From NCBI RefSeq assembly GCF_042666875.1, contig NZ_JBHTCX010000002.1, positions 310,001-374,000 on the forward strand: a DNA stretch of 64,000 nucleotides, in the 5' to 3' direction. This DNA comes from Brachybacterium sp042666875 (GTDB lineage: Bacteria > Actinomycetota > Actinomycetes > Actinomycetales > Dermabacteraceae). A program made the position numbers and the translations under genes. Shown here piece after piece: positions 48,931 to 57,512 of this stretch (positions within the stretch are counted from its first letter, which is position 1; the number at the start of each line of letters is the position of its first letter). The notes under the pieces are model-generated. The model ran no database searches. It had not been told where the DNA came from and saw only the letters and a list, made by a program, of their open reading frames with translations.

Positions 48931-50957
48931 CGCTCCTCCTCCCGGTCGCTCTGGTCCTGGTCGGAACGGCCGGCGGCGGGGATCCCCGCCGTGACGGTCA
49001 CGGCATCGGCATCGGCATCGGCATCGGCATCGGCGTCGGCGTCGGCATCGGCGCCGGTGCGGACCTGGCCCTCGTCCTGCCCCGCGCGGAGGTCAGGTGG
49101 CGCCTCGCCGTCACCGTCGGACCCGTGCTCCACGTCGGCGGAGCCCTGGAGGCCTCGCAGGTCGAGCTCCCCGGTGAGGGTCTCGATGTCCTGGTCGCGG
49201 CGCACCTCCTCCTCCTGGTTGGCGATCACCCAGCGGTAGCGGGGAGAGCTCGCCATCAGTTCGGTGTGCGTGCCCACGGCGACCACCCGGCCACGATCGA
49301 GCAGGGCGACGCGGTCGGCGAGGGCCACGGTGGAGGTGCGGTGGGCGACGATCAGCGTGGTCGTGCCCTCGAGCACCTCGCGCAGGCGGCCGGTGACGTT
49401 CTCCTCGGTCTTGGTATCCAGTGCCGAGAGCGGATCGTCCAGCAGCAGCACGGCCGGGCGGGCCGCGATCGCACGGGCGAGAGCCAGACGCTGGCGCTGG
49501 CCGCCGGAGAGGCTCATGCCCTCCTCCCCGATACGGGTGTCGACCGCGTCGGGCAGGTCGAAGGCGAAGTCGGCGTCGGCCGTGGACAGGGCGAGCTCGA
49601 GCAGCTTCTCGGACTCCTCCTCGCTCAGCGACCGATCTGCACCCAGCAGGACGTTCTCCCGCACTGACCCGGAGAACAGGGTGGCGTCCTCGAAGGCGAA
49701 GGCGGTCAGGGTGCGCAGGTCCACGAGATCCATGTCCCGGGTCTCGACCCCGTCGATCGAGATGGTGCCGGCGGTGACGTCGTACAGCCGCGGGACGAGC
49801 TGCAGCAGCGTGGACTTGCCGCTGCCGGTCACCCCGACCAGCGCCATGGTCTCGCCCGGGTCGATCTGCAGGTCCACGCCGTCCAGCACGTCGGGGACAT
49901 GGCCGGGGGCGTCCTCGTAGCGGAAGTGGACACCGCGCAGCTCCACGGCGCCGCGGGCCGCCGCGTGGTCGATGGGCGTGGGGTTCTCCGGTGAGGTGAT
50001 GCTGTTGAACTGATCCATCACCTCGTAGTGGCGATCCAGGGCGGTGGTGGCGCTGACGGCCTGCCCGAAGAGCATGCCGAGCATGCGCACGGGGCCCACC
50101 ACCAGGGTCGCGGTCGCGAAGTAGGAGGCCAGCTGACCGGTGGAGATCGAGCCGTTCGCGGTCAGGTACAGCCCCACCAGGAGAGAGACACCGAGCGCGA
50201 GCTCGGGGAGCATGAACATGAACATGTCGAAGCGCGCGATGGCCGTCGCCTTGCGCACCTCGGTCTGGCGCAGTTCCTCCGCCTGCTCGGTGAAGCCTTC
50301 GAGGGCCGACGGCCCGCGCCCGAACGCCTTGAGCACACGGATGCCCTGGACGGACTGCTCGATGGTGGTGGCCAGGTCGCCGTTCTGATCCTGGGACAGC
50401 CGCGAGAGGATCGAGAAGTTCCGGTGGAAGCGATAGGCGATGATCGAGACCGGCACGGCGGCGAGGAAGAAGATCAGCGCGAGGATCGCCGAGGAGCGCC
50501 ACAGCAGCGCCATCCCCACGATCACCGTGACGGAGCTGGCCACGGCCATGATCATGCCGAAGGCGATCCACCGGCGGATGATGTTGATGTCGGTGAGCAT
50601 GCGCGAGAGCAGCTGACCGGAGCCCCACCCGTCGTGGAAGGAGACCGGCAGGTTCTGGACCTTGCGGTAGAAGTCCACGCGGATCTGCTTCTCGACAGTG
50701 GTCGAGGGGGCGACGGCGAAGGTGCGACGCAGCCAGAGGAGGCCGGCTTCGAGCACACCGAGACCGAGCACGATGGCACCGCCGGTCAGGATGGTGGCGG
50801 CGACGGCGTCGTTCTCGAGGCGGTTGACGATGTGCTCCAGGACCTGGGGGATCATCAGCGCGACGATCGAGGCGGCGAGGGCGCTGAGCAGGCCGAGATA
50901 GAGGCGGAAACGAATCGGACGGACCGTCTGCCAGAGGCGGCTCATGGTGCCGAACAT
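48927..50957 (-). CDS. ABC exporter half-transporter, degenerate-Glu subunit
   Basis: A 676-residue ABC exporter, first gene of the pair. Six helices (about 18-310) are followed by the nucleotide-binding domain with Walker A GVTGSGKST near 373, a canonical LSGGQRQR near 480, Walker B VLLLDDPLSALD near 505 with Asp in place of the catalytic Glu, and an H-loop VAHRTST. It thus supplies the good signature and the poor Walker B of the heterodimer. The C-terminal 60 residues are an acidic tail ending in a run of Asp-Ala pairs encoded by a hexanucleotide repeat. GAGGA lies 12 bases before the ATG; a second ATG four codons on is also possible. Confidence 0.92.
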   Translation of the reverse strand: MFGTMSRLWQTVRPIRFRLYLGLLSALAASIVALMIPQVLEHIVNRLENDAVAATILTGGAIVLGLGVLEAGLLWLRRTFAVAPSTTVEKQIRVDFYRKVQNLPVSFHDGWGSGQLLSRMLTDINIIRRWIAFGMIMAVASSVTVIVGMALLWRSSAILALIFFLAAVPVSIIAYRFHRNFSILSRLSQDQNGDLATTIEQSVQGIRVLKAFGRGPSALEGFTEQAEELRQTEVRKATAIARFDMFMFMLPELALGVSLLVGLYLTANGSISTGQLASYFATATLVVGPVRMLGMLFGQAVSATTALDRHYEVMDQFNSITSPENPTPIDHAAARGAVELRGVHFRYEDAPGHVPDVLDGVDLQIDPGETMALVGVTGSGKSTLLQLVPRLYDVTAGTISIDGVETRDMDLVDLRTLTAFAFEDATLFSGSVRENVLLGADRSLSEEESEKLLELALSTADADFAFDLPDAVDTRIGEEGMSLSGGQRQRLALARAIAARPAVLLLDDPLSALDTKTEENVTGRLREVLEGTTTLIVAHRTSTVALADRVALLDRGRVVAVGTHTELMASSPRYRWVIANQEEEVRRDQDIETLTGELDLRGLQGSADVEHGSDGDGEAPPDLRAGQDEGQVRTGADADADADADADADADAVTVTAGIPAAGRSDQDQSDREEER
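49002..49055 (-). repeat. 6-bp microsatellite encoding Asp-Ala pairs
   Basis: Nine adjacent hexamers, mostly GGCATC on the plus strand with two GGCGTC and one GGCGCC, encode the (Asp-Ala)n tail of the exporter subunit. Changes in copy number keep the frame. Confidence 0.95.
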
Positions 50958-51010
50958 GGGGAAAGGAGTCCTCAGAGGGGGAGCGGGGGTCCCGGCGGTC
51001 GGGACCGGAG

Positions 51011-51030
51011 TATTAGCCTAGTCAACTATT
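51011..51030. promoter_or_regulatory. MarR-like operator upstream of the ABC exporter operon
   Basis: The plus strand has TAGCCTAGTCAACTA: one half (GTCAACTA) fits the TAGTTGAC-TA-GTCAACTA type of palindrome found before exporter operons in actinobacteria, the other half is diverged. Read leftward it overlaps TAGGCT, a possible -10, 60 bases before the start. No MarR gene is adjacent. Confidence 0.4.
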
Positions 51031-51251
51031 GCCGCATCCGACAGTCGTTAAGCGCATTCCGTTCAGGTGGGCCTGCATCGCCACTGGTGAGGACGTGCTG
51101 ATTCGCGGCCGTTCGGTGCCGTGCGGGCGCGCCGTTTCGCGGGACGTGCCGCGTCGCCCGAGGCGTTGCTCGCCGGACGCGTTTCTCAGGTGGACGTGCC
51201 GCTATGGAGCGTCCGAGACCCGCGCGGCGCTCGTGCGCCGGGTCGAACCGC

Positions 51252-51623
51252 TCAGGCGTCCGGGTCCGCCGGGGTCCACTCCCCGTAGGCCGCGTCGGAC
51301 AGCAGGGCGGCGGCGCCGGCGGCGACGCCGGTCACGGTGAGCACGGCGGGCCAGGCTCCGATCTTCTTCGCGAGCGGGTGGGAGAGTCCGAAGCCGAGCA
51401 CGTAGGTCGCTCCCAGCGCCGCGGCGGTCGCAGGGCCGCGACGGGCCAGCCATGTCCGGCCCGCATACAGCCCGGCCGCAGCGAGGACGACGCCGCCGAG
51501 GGGGCGGAGCCCCGTCTCCCGGGCGGTGAGCCAGCCGCCGATCAGTCCGGTGGCGACGACCGGGGCCGTCGAGACCTCGCCGGCGGGCTTGAGGGTCATG
51601 CCAGTGCGCTTCCCGGTGCTCAT
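51252..51623 (-). CDS. Small membrane protein of unknown function
   Basis: A 123-residue protein with four short hydrophobic segments (about 22-40, 43-60, 66-80 and 91-110) rich in Ala and Gly, and a WTPADPDA tail. No family was recognised; similar small actinobacterial proteins are annotated as hypothetical. The ATG lies six bases after TAGACT on the minus strand and lacks a Shine-Dalgarno site, so it is probably leaderless. It is downstream of the ABC operon promoter region but transcribed separately. The 294-base spacer to its left holds only the MarR-like operator. Confidence 0.65.
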   Translation of the reverse strand: MSTGKRTGMTLKPAGEVSTAPVVATGLIGGWLTARETGLRPLGGVVLAAAGLYAGRTWLARRGPATAAALGATYVLGFGLSHPLAKKIGAWPAVLTVTGVAAGAAALLSDAAYGEWTPADPDA

Positions 51624-51629
51624 GGCACG

Positions 51630-51635
51630 AGTCTA
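51630..51635 (-). promoter_or_regulatory. -10 element of the small membrane protein gene (leaderless)
   Basis: TAGACT on the minus strand, six bases before the ATG at 51623. Confidence 0.5.
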
Positions 51636-51791
51636 CGTCCGGGCCGACGGGCGGTCGATCGCGGTATCGATACCTAGGCCGGCAGGCAACGGGGAGGGGT
51701 TCGAGGGCCGGGCTCGGGGAGGCTCGCGGCGGGTCGGAGAGCGGGCTGCTCGTGCGAAGTCGCTCTCGAGGATCAGCGTCGGCCTCGCCGC

Positions 51792-53276
51792 TCAGCGGAC
51801 CACGGCGATGCCGTGCGCGGGCACGAACCCGGGCGCGGGCGGGCCGACGGCGTCGAGCATGTCGGCACCGCTGACGACCTCCAGCACCTCGCCCTGGACG
51901 GGTCGGTCCGCGTCGCCCAGATTCACGACGAGGGTGAGCTGCTGAGCCGCGGCGCCACCACCGGCGGCCGAGTCCTGCGCGCCCCCACCGCCTGGGCGCG
52001 GGGACAGCGTGATCTCGGCGAAGGTGTCCTCGAGGCTCTCGCGGCGCACGGTGACCTCCGCGTCGGCCAGCCACGGCTCGCGACGGCGCAGCGAGAACAG
52101 CCGCTGATGGACCTCGAGGATCCGCGGGACGGCCTCGCGGCTGAGCACGCTGAGGTGAGGTGAGGTCGCCGCGGACTCCGTGGGCGCGGAGGCGCCGACG
52201 CTGCCGGCAGCGCCCGCGATCTCGGCCGGATCGTCGGGGAACGCGGGGCGCACTGCGTCGTCCCCGCCGGCGCGGTCCTCCTTGATACCGGTGGCGCCGA
52301 ACTCATCGCCTGCGTACACGGCGGGGATCCCCGGCAGCAGCGCCAGCAGCGCGTAGGCCACGGCGAGATCCCGGCCGTCGGCGACCTGGGAGGCGATGCG
52401 GGTGGTGTCGTGATTGCCGACGAAGATCAGCGGATGCTCGTCCCCGTCGGCCGCCAGGAAGTCCCGGTGGCGACCGAGGGCATGCTCGAGCTCGAAGAGG
52501 TTGTGCTCGCGCAGACTCGACCAGATCGCCTTCCACAGCTCGTACTGGGTGATCGAGTGCGCCCCGGAGGCGGCGGCGATCGCCGGGTAGTCACCGTGGA
52601 TGACCTCGCCGAGGATCCAGGCGTCGGGATGGGCCGCGCGGACCCGCTCGAGGATCGGAGCCCAGGCCTCGGCACCCGCGGCGTACATGGCGTCCAGTCG
52701 CCACCCGTCGGCCCCGCGCTCGAGCCACAGCCCCATCACCCGGACGACCGCGTCCTGGACCGCGGGATCGGTGAGGTTCAGCTCGACCAGGTCGACGTTG
52801 CCCTCGAAGCCGTAGGGCTGGTCCCCGGCCCAGCGGATGCGGTCGCCCTCCGGCGTGCCGGGGCCGGCGGCGATCGCGCGCCGCGCCTCGGGGTGCAGGT
52901 GGGAGACGTGGTTGAAGACCCCGTCCAGCACCACACGGATCCCGCGTTCGCGGCAGGCGGCGACCAGGGCGTCGAAATCCGCCTCATCGCCCAGGCGCGG
53001 GTCGAGCCGTCGATGATCGAGGGTGTCGTACCCGTGGGAGACGGAGTCGAAGATCGGGTTCAGCAGCAGCACGTTCGCGCCGAGGCCGACGAGATGGTCG
53101 AGCCATCCCTGCAGCCGGCGCAGGCGGTGGACGACGTTCTCTCCCTCGGCCCCGGCGTAGGACTCGCCGACCAGGTCCTCGCGGTGCAGGGGCGCTCCGC
53201 AGAACCCCAGCGGATAGACCTGCCAGCAGATCGCGTCGCGGATCCAGGCGGGCTCGGACGGGGCGGGCGTGTTCAT
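51792..53276 (-). CDS. GH13 alpha-amylase family enzyme
   Basis: A 494-residue GH13 enzyme that cleaves or transfers alpha-glucosidic bonds. The four family regions are DGVFNHVS, GWRLDAMYA (nucleophile near 194), ILGEVIHG (acid/base near 225) and FVGNHDTTR (near 286). The C-terminal beta domain is interrupted by Ala/Gly-rich stretches. No signal peptide is visible, so it acts on cytoplasmic alpha-glucans or maltodextrins. The ATG is six bases after TACGAT on the minus strand with no ribosome binding site; the frame is open farther upstream without the family start. It is divergent from an esterase gene. Confidence 0.9.
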   Translation of the reverse strand: MNTPAPSEPAWIRDAICWQVYPLGFCGAPLHREDLVGESYAGAEGENVVHRLRRLQGWLDHLVGLGANVLLLNPIFDSVSHGYDTLDHRRLDPRLGDEADFDALVAACRERGIRVVLDGVFNHVSHLHPEARRAIAAGPGTPEGDRIRWAGDQPYGFEGNVDLVELNLTDPAVQDAVVRVMGLWLERGADGWRLDAMYAAGAEAWAPILERVRAAHPDAWILGEVIHGDYPAIAAASGAHSITQYELWKAIWSSLREHNLFELEHALGRHRDFLAADGDEHPLIFVGNHDTTRIASQVADGRDLAVAYALLALLPGIPAVYAGDEFGATGIKEDRAGGDDAVRPAFPDDPAEIAGAAGSVGASAPTESAATSPHLSVLSREAVPRILEVHQRLFSLRRREPWLADAEVTVRRESLEDTFAEITLSPRPGGGGAQDSAAGGGAAAQQLTLVVNLGDADRPVQGEVLEVVSGADMLDAVGPPAPGFVPAHGIAVVR

Positions 53277-53282
53277 GCCGCC

Positions 53283-53288
53283 ATCGTA
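53283..53288 (-). promoter_or_regulatory. -10 element of the GH13 gene (leaderless)
   Basis: TACGAT on the minus strand, six bases before the ATG at 53276. Confidence 0.5.
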
Positions 53289-53397
53289 GGCGGGGCCTTC
53301 CCGGCGAACCCAGCCCGGAAAGCCCGGACCGGTGTTCAATGGGGTCTCGAGGCGGGCCGACGCGCCCCCACCGTCAACATCCCGGGAGGGAGCACCG

Positions 53398-54174
53398 ATG
53401 ATCCGGCTGCGCACCGACTTCTTCGCCGAGTCCCTCGGTATGGGCACCTCGATGGTGGTGCTGATGCCGCAGTCCGCCGCAGGAATCGGCATGGAAGTGG
53501 CGGACCGCCGACCTGCAGGCGGCGCAGCGGCGCCGGTGCTGTACCTGCTGCACGGTCTCAGCGACGACTGCACCGTGTGGGAGCGCCGCACCGCGATCGA
53601 GCGCTACGCCGCGGACAAGGGCATCGCCGTGGTGATGCCCGAGGTGCGCCGCTCGTTCTACGTCGACGAAGCGGTGGGGGAGCAGTACTGGACCTTCGTC
53701 TCCGAGGAGCTGCCGGAGCTGGTCGCGCGGACATTCCGCGTCTCCACCGCCCGCGAGGACACCTTCGTGGCGGGGCTGTCGATGGGCGGATTCGGTGCGT
53801 TCAAGCTGGCGCTGAACCATCCGGACCATTTCGCGGCGGCCGCGAGCCTCTCCGGGGCGCTGGATCCGGCGTCGCTGTCACTCCACGGGAATCGTGGGAA
53901 CCTCGCCGAGCGGGTCTGGGCCGGCCGCGATCTCGCCGGCACCGATGACGATCTGCTCGGGCTGCTCGCGGCCGCGGACGCGCAGCAGCTGCCGGCGCTG
54001 TTCCTGGACTGCGGCACCGAGGACGAGCTGGTCGGGCAGAACCGGCGTTTCATCGCCACGGCGGAGCGGCACGGCGTCGGCCTGACCTCGCGTCTTCGCC
54101 CCGGTGCGCACGCCTGGGAGTTCTGGGACCAGGGGATCCAGGACGTGCTGGACTGGTTGCCGATCCGGGGCTGA
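53398..54174 (+). CDS. Esterase D-type / tributyrin esterase family protein
   Basis: A 258-residue alpha/beta hydrolase of the putative esterase family (PF00756), like lactococcal tributyrin esterase EstA. It has the oxyanion strand LYLLHGLSDDCTVW near 58-72, the nucleophile elbow GLSMGGFGA with Ser near 127, the acid in FLDCGTEDELV and the histidine in GAHAWEFWD. It hydrolyses short-chain acyl esters in the cytoplasm. GGGAGGGAG lies before the ATG at 53398. The stop codon is three bases from that of the convergent membrane protein gene. Confidence 0.88.
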   Translation: MIRLRTDFFAESLGMGTSMVVLMPQSAAGIGMEVADRRPAGGAAAPVLYLLHGLSDDCTVWERRTAIERYAADKGIAVVMPEVRRSFYVDEAVGEQYWTFVSEELPELVARTFRVSTAREDTFVAGLSMGGFGAFKLALNHPDHFAAAASLSGALDPASLSLHGNRGNLAERVWAGRDLAGTDDDLLGLLAAADAQQLPALFLDCGTEDELVGQNRRFIATAERHGVGLTSRLRPGAHAWEFWDQGIQDVLDWLPIRG

Positions 54175-54177
54175 GCC

Positions 54178-54558
54178 TCACCCCGCGTAGAGCGCGACCG
54201 CGACCACGGCGAGATAGACGATCACCTCACCGGCGAGGTTGAGCCGGCTCGGGGGCCGCAGATTCTTGGCCTGCCGCGCAGTCGGCTCTGCGGGAGGCGA
54301 GCTGACGAGCGCGCGCCGGCAGGCGACGACCGCGCCGGTGACCGTGACCAGCGAGAGCAGCCACGGGCCCCACCACATCGACGCCGGCAGGATGCCTGCG
54401 AGCCCGAGGATGCCGATGATGCTGGCGGCACTGAGCGTCCGCAGGAAGATGCGAACCGGATGCTCGTATCGGATCCACAGCTGGACGATGGAGATGACCA
54501 GCAGCGCGAGGACCGCGACGCCGGCGATGAGGGGAAGGGAGGCCAGCACGGTGTTCAC
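54178..54558 (-). CDS. Small four-helix membrane protein
   Basis: A 126-residue protein with four predicted membrane helices (about 7-30, 42-60, 64-84 and 107-125) and a short hydrophilic loop between helices 3 and 4. No family was recognised. It starts with GTG, overlapping the stop codon of the serine hydrolase gene by four bases (GTGA), so the two are translationally coupled. It is the last gene of a three-gene unit with an ArsR-type regulator and the serine hydrolase; a link to envelope or antibiotic stress is only a guess. Confidence 0.75.
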   Translation of the reverse strand: MNTVLASLPLIAGVAVLALLVISIVQLWIRYEHPVRIFLRTLSAASIIGILGLAGILPASMWWGPWLLSLVTVTGAVVACRRALVSSPPAEPTARQAKNLRPPSRLNLAGEVIVYLAVVAVALYAG

Positions 54559-55745
54559 AGTTCGACCTCCCCGGTCAGGACGGCCACGGCGACGTCATCG
54601 AGCGACCGCGCGGTGTCGGTCAGGAGCACGATGCCGCGGCCCGTGGCCGGGTCCCACCCGGTGAACGCCGCGAAACCCCCGGTCATGCCGTTGTGCCAGG
54701 TCATCAGCTGCCCTGTGCCCATGTCCTCGTGGAACCAGTTCATCGAGGTCTCACTGGACTGACTCTCGGTGAACAGGACCTCGGTGGCGGCCGACGCGCC
54801 CGGCGCGGTCCCCTCGATCATGCCGGTCAGGTAGAGCGCGAGATCCTCGGCGGTCGAGCGGATGCCGCCTGCCGGGGCGACACCGTGCATGGTCCACGCC
54901 GCGTTGGGAAGCCCGGCACTGGTGTGGCCGCGCGTGGCCGTATCCCGCAGGCCCTCCGGGGTGATCGGAGCATAGGTCGAGGCCAGCGAGAGCGGTTCGA
55001 GGATCCTGTCTCCGAGCAGCGTGGCGTAGTCGGTGCCTGCGGCGCGTGCGAGCAGCTGGCCCTGCAGGGCGACGCCGAGGTTGGAGTACGCATAGGAGCC
55101 GCGGCCGTTCGGCGTGATGCCCAGCGCGTCGGCGATCACCTCATCGCCGTCCCGCGCGGGGTAGGGATCCTGGCGCAGGAGCGTGCCGGTGAACCTGCCG
55201 GTCCACCAGCTCGGGGCGAGCGACGGGATGCCGGAGGTGTGAGTGGCGAGCTCGGCGAGCCTGACATCGGCGATCGCGCTCTCCTCGGCCTCGTCCCCGA
55301 GCACGTCGGCGACCGTGCTCTGCACAGTGACCTCCCCACGTTCGACGGCTGAGGCCAGCAGCGCACCGGTGAACGTCTTGGTCACCGAGCCGACCTCGAA
55401 CTCGTCGGTCGCTTCGGCCCCGAAGCCCCCGAAGCGGGTGGTGCCGCTGCCGTCGAGATAGGCGATCGCGACGCGGCGATGGCCACTCAGGTGGGGCTGC
55501 AGGGCGGCGGTCACCTGCTCGTCACCGGTCGGATCCCCGAGGCGGGCAGGGCGCGGACCGGACAGCGCGGTGATGGCGAGGACGCCGGCCACAGCCGGGA
55601 TGCCGGCTGCGAGCACCGTGCGCCGCGAGAAGGACGTGCCCGTCCGGGAGGGCGCGTCGGGATCGGAACCGGAATCGATGTCGGCGTCGGTGCCGATGTC
55701 GGCTTCGGGGTCGGCTTCGGTGCGGTCGGGATGCTGGTCGGTCAT
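54555..55745 (-). CDS. Beta-lactamase-family serine hydrolase (class C/PBP4* fold)
   Basis: A 396-residue exported hydrolase of the beta-lactamase/D-aminopeptidase/esterase superfamily. An acidic N-terminus is followed by a twin-arginine-like signal (FSRRTVLAAGIPAVAGVLA, about 39-58). The active site shows SVTK near 119, YSN (in YAYSNLG) near 218 and HNG near 350 as the third box. It may cut peptidoglycan peptides, D-amino acid peptides or esters at the cell surface. It lies two bases after the ArsR-type gene and overlaps the next gene, so it is the centre of the unit. Confidence 0.87.
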   Translation of the reverse strand: MTDQHPDRTEADPEADIGTDADIDSGSDPDAPSRTGTSFSRRTVLAAGIPAVAGVLAITALSGPRPARLGDPTGDEQVTAALQPHLSGHRRVAIAYLDGSGTTRFGGFGAEATDEFEVGSVTKTFTGALLASAVERGEVTVQSTVADVLGDEAEESAIADVRLAELATHTSGIPSLAPSWWTGRFTGTLLRQDPYPARDGDEVIADALGITPNGRGSYAYSNLGVALQGQLLARAAGTDYATLLGDRILEPLSLASTYAPITPEGLRDTATRGHTSAGLPNAAWTMHGVAPAGGIRSTAEDLALYLTGMIEGTAPGASAATEVLFTESQSSETSMNWFHEDMGTGQLMTWHNGMTGGFAAFTGWDPATGRGIVLLTDTARSLDDVAVAVLTGEVEL

Positions 55746-55747
55746 GG

Positions 55748-56329
55748 TCAGCCCTTCTCAGCAGCGGAGATGATGGTCAGCAGCGGGACCACCCGTGAGG
55801 CGGGGATCGTCCAGGTGCCGCGTCGGGGAGAGGTCGCCCATCCGGCGTTCTGCAGCGCGGACAGATGGTGGTACGCGACGCCGGTCGAGCCGAGCTCCAG
55901 CTCGTCGACGATCTGGGCGACGGTGCGTTCGCCGTCGATCAGCCGGCGCAGGATCGCCAGCCGCAGCGGATGGCCCAGCGCGGCCACGGTCTCTGCGTGC
56001 TCGGCCCAGTCCGTCTCGAGCAGGAACTCCGTCGGCCGTCCCCATTGGTACTCGAGATGACCGAGGCCGACGTCGACCGTCCCCGTGTAGACGACCGCTC
56101 CCGGCGACTCGACCTGCGCCTTCAGGGCGTTCAGCGCCCACCACGGGCTGCCCGCGGGCTCCGGCGTCGAGGTCGCCTGGTCCGATGGCTGCGCGACGGC
56201 CGAGCGCGTGTCCGCGACCGGGGCCGGGCGCGTCGAGGAGTGTGCCCGGTCCTTCTCGAGCTCCGCGACCCGCTGCTCGAGGCGTCTCAGGCGAGCGGTG
56301 ATCTCGCCGGTGCTGCCCTCGTCATCCAT
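55748..56329 (-). CDS. ArsR-type helix-turn-helix regulator
   Basis: A 193-residue protein with an N-terminal coiled coil (ITARLRRLEQRVAELEKD), a low-complexity linker, a middle region like sensor segments (LGHLEYQWGRPTEFLL) and a C-terminal ArsR-like winged helix (about 115-185, with LGHPLRLAILRRLIDGERTV and STGVAYHHLSALQNAGW). No metal-binding cysteines are present, so it is not a metal sensor. It probably represses its own operon with the serine hydrolase. GAGGGGGA precedes the ATG. Confidence 0.82.
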   Translation of the reverse strand: MDDEGSTGEITARLRRLEQRVAELEKDRAHSSTRPAPVADTRSAVAQPSDQATSTPEPAGSPWWALNALKAQVESPGAVVYTGTVDVGLGHLEYQWGRPTEFLLETDWAEHAETVAALGHPLRLAILRRLIDGERTVAQIVDELELGSTGVAYHHLSALQNAGWATSPRRGTWTIPASRVVPLLTIISAAEKG

Positions 56330-56438
56330 CGCTCAGGTCCCCCTCGACGTCGGGGCCTCGCACGGTCGCGTCAGATCACCGTCGGACCGCGGTCGTGCCG
56401 GGTCGTTGCCGTGCTGGATCTCGGACGTGCGGAAGCCA

Positions 56439-56459
56439 ATTCCTACGCAATTACGGAAT
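56439..56459. promoter_or_regulatory. A/T-rich inverted repeat in a divergent spacer
   Basis: ATTCC-N11-GGAAT lies in the only A/T-rich part of the spacer between the ArsR-type gene and the YciI gene. It is a candidate operator for the ArsR-type regulator. Confidence 0.4.
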
Positions 56460-56615
56460 AACAGAGTAGCAGCGGGGTGCGTGCTGTGCACAGGGGCGGG
56501 AGAGGTGTACGAGCCGGCATGCTCGGGTCGACCGCGAATGCGGCACGATGAGGGGTGCACCGTCGGGCCGGTGGACCTCACCGGCCCGCGCCCCTCGAGC
56601 CTTCGGGAGAGTCTT

Positions 56616-56900
56616 ATGGCCGTCTTCGCCGTGCAGTACACCTACACCGACGATGCCGAGAAGGTGCAGGCCGTGCGGCCGGAGCACCGCGAGTACCTGC
56701 GGGAGCTGCACGCCGCGGGGACGCTGCTGCTGGCCGGACCGCTCGGCGGGACCCCGGGCGGTCTGCTGATCGTGCGCGCCGGCTCCGAGGAGGAGGCACT
56801 GGCCGCGGTGGACGGCGATCCGTTCGTCCGCGACGGTGTGGTCATCGACCGCAGCGCGCGCGAGTGGACCGTCTCGATCGGGGAGCTCCCCGGCGCCTGA
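56616..56900 (+). CDS. YciI family protein
   Basis: A 94-residue YciI-like protein, a ferredoxin-like fold with a conserved His and Asp. It reads MAVFAVQYTYTDDAEKVQAV, then RPEHREYLRELHAAGTLLLAGPL, and DPFVRDGVVIDRSAREW, all typical. Some members act as dehydrochlorinase-like or aromatic-breakdown enzymes, but most have no known role. The ATG at 56616 follows GGGAGA. It converges on the redox-fold membrane protein gene, with a hairpin at the junction. Confidence 0.88.
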   Translation: MAVFAVQYTYTDDAEKVQAVRPEHREYLRELHAAGTLLLAGPLGGTPGGLLIVRAGSEEEALAAVDGDPFVRDGVVIDRSAREWTVSIGELPGA

Positions 56901-56922
56901 GCGTCTGAAGCGTCAGGGCGCC
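56892..56922. terminator. Bidirectional terminator-like hairpin
   Basis: GGCGCC-TGA pairs with TCA-GGGCGCC with one bulged base, across the stop codon of the YciI gene and the end of the convergent gene. Confidence 0.45.
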
Positions 56923-56923
56923 G

Positions 56924-57460
56924 TCACGCCCCTGTCGCTCCCGCGTCGAGCTCGCCGTCGTCCTCGCCGGCAGCTCGACGTCGGCCCGCGGCCTGCATGT
57001 CCAGCAGGTCGCCGACGGTCGCGGTGGCTTTGACGTCCTGGCCGACGATCACCAGGGGAAGGGCGTCCTCGCCGCCGTGTTCGTCCAGCAGGGCGCGGGC
57101 CTCCGGGTCACGGTAGGCGTTGACCCAGAGCACGTCCTCGCGGGGTGTGCGGATCGCCGTCTGCATGCGGGCCGACAGCGGGTTCCCGGGGGCCCACAGG
57201 ATGATGGAGACGTCGTCGGCGCGCCGCTGCAGCGCCGTGGCCAGCGGAGTGTGCGGGCCCGATCGCAGCGGGGAGGTCCAGAACGCCATGAACAGGGCGA
57301 ACAGCGCGAGGGCGATGGCGGCGATGAGCTGGTCGGCGACGACCAGGGCGGCGGCGACCGCGAGACCTCCCACGGCCAGCAGGCCCGGTCGCAGCCAGGC
57401 TCGCGCCGGGGGCCGGCCTGCTCGGCGATCTCGGCGTGCGGAGGCGTCGCGGCTGGTCAT
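56924..57460 (-). CDS. Membrane-anchored glutaredoxin-like protein without the active-site cysteines
   Basis: A 178-residue protein: basic N-terminus, two membrane helices (about 24-43 and 45-62), then a soluble domain whose pattern (DVSIILWAPGNPLSARMQTAI, DVLWVNAYRDPEARALLDEHG, and LPLVIVGQ) matches a glutaredoxin/mycoredoxin fold with a cis-proline. The CxxC of mycoredoxins is replaced by PGNP-type residues, and no cysteine is present in the whole protein. It is therefore not a classic thiol reductase. Initiation is probably leaderless after TACTCT. It lies just after the LysR gene on the same strand. Confidence 0.65.
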   Translation of the reverse strand: MTSRDASARRDRRAGRPPARAWLRPGLLAVGGLAVAAALVVADQLIAAIALALFALFMAFWTSPLRSGPHTPLATALQRRADDVSIILWAPGNPLSARMQTAIRTPREDVLWVNAYRDPEARALLDEHGGEDALPLVIVGQDVKATATVGDLLDMQAAGRRRAAGEDDGELDAGATGA

Positions 57461-57466
57461 GGCACC

Positions 57467-57472
57467 AGAGTA
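57467..57472 (-). promoter_or_regulatory. -10 element of the redox-fold gene (leaderless)
   Basis: TACTCT on the minus strand, six bases before the ATG at 57460. Confidence 0.5.
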
Positions 57473-57512
57473 CGCAGGGACTTTCGGGATGGACTGAACG
57501 TCGGGTGGCGGT

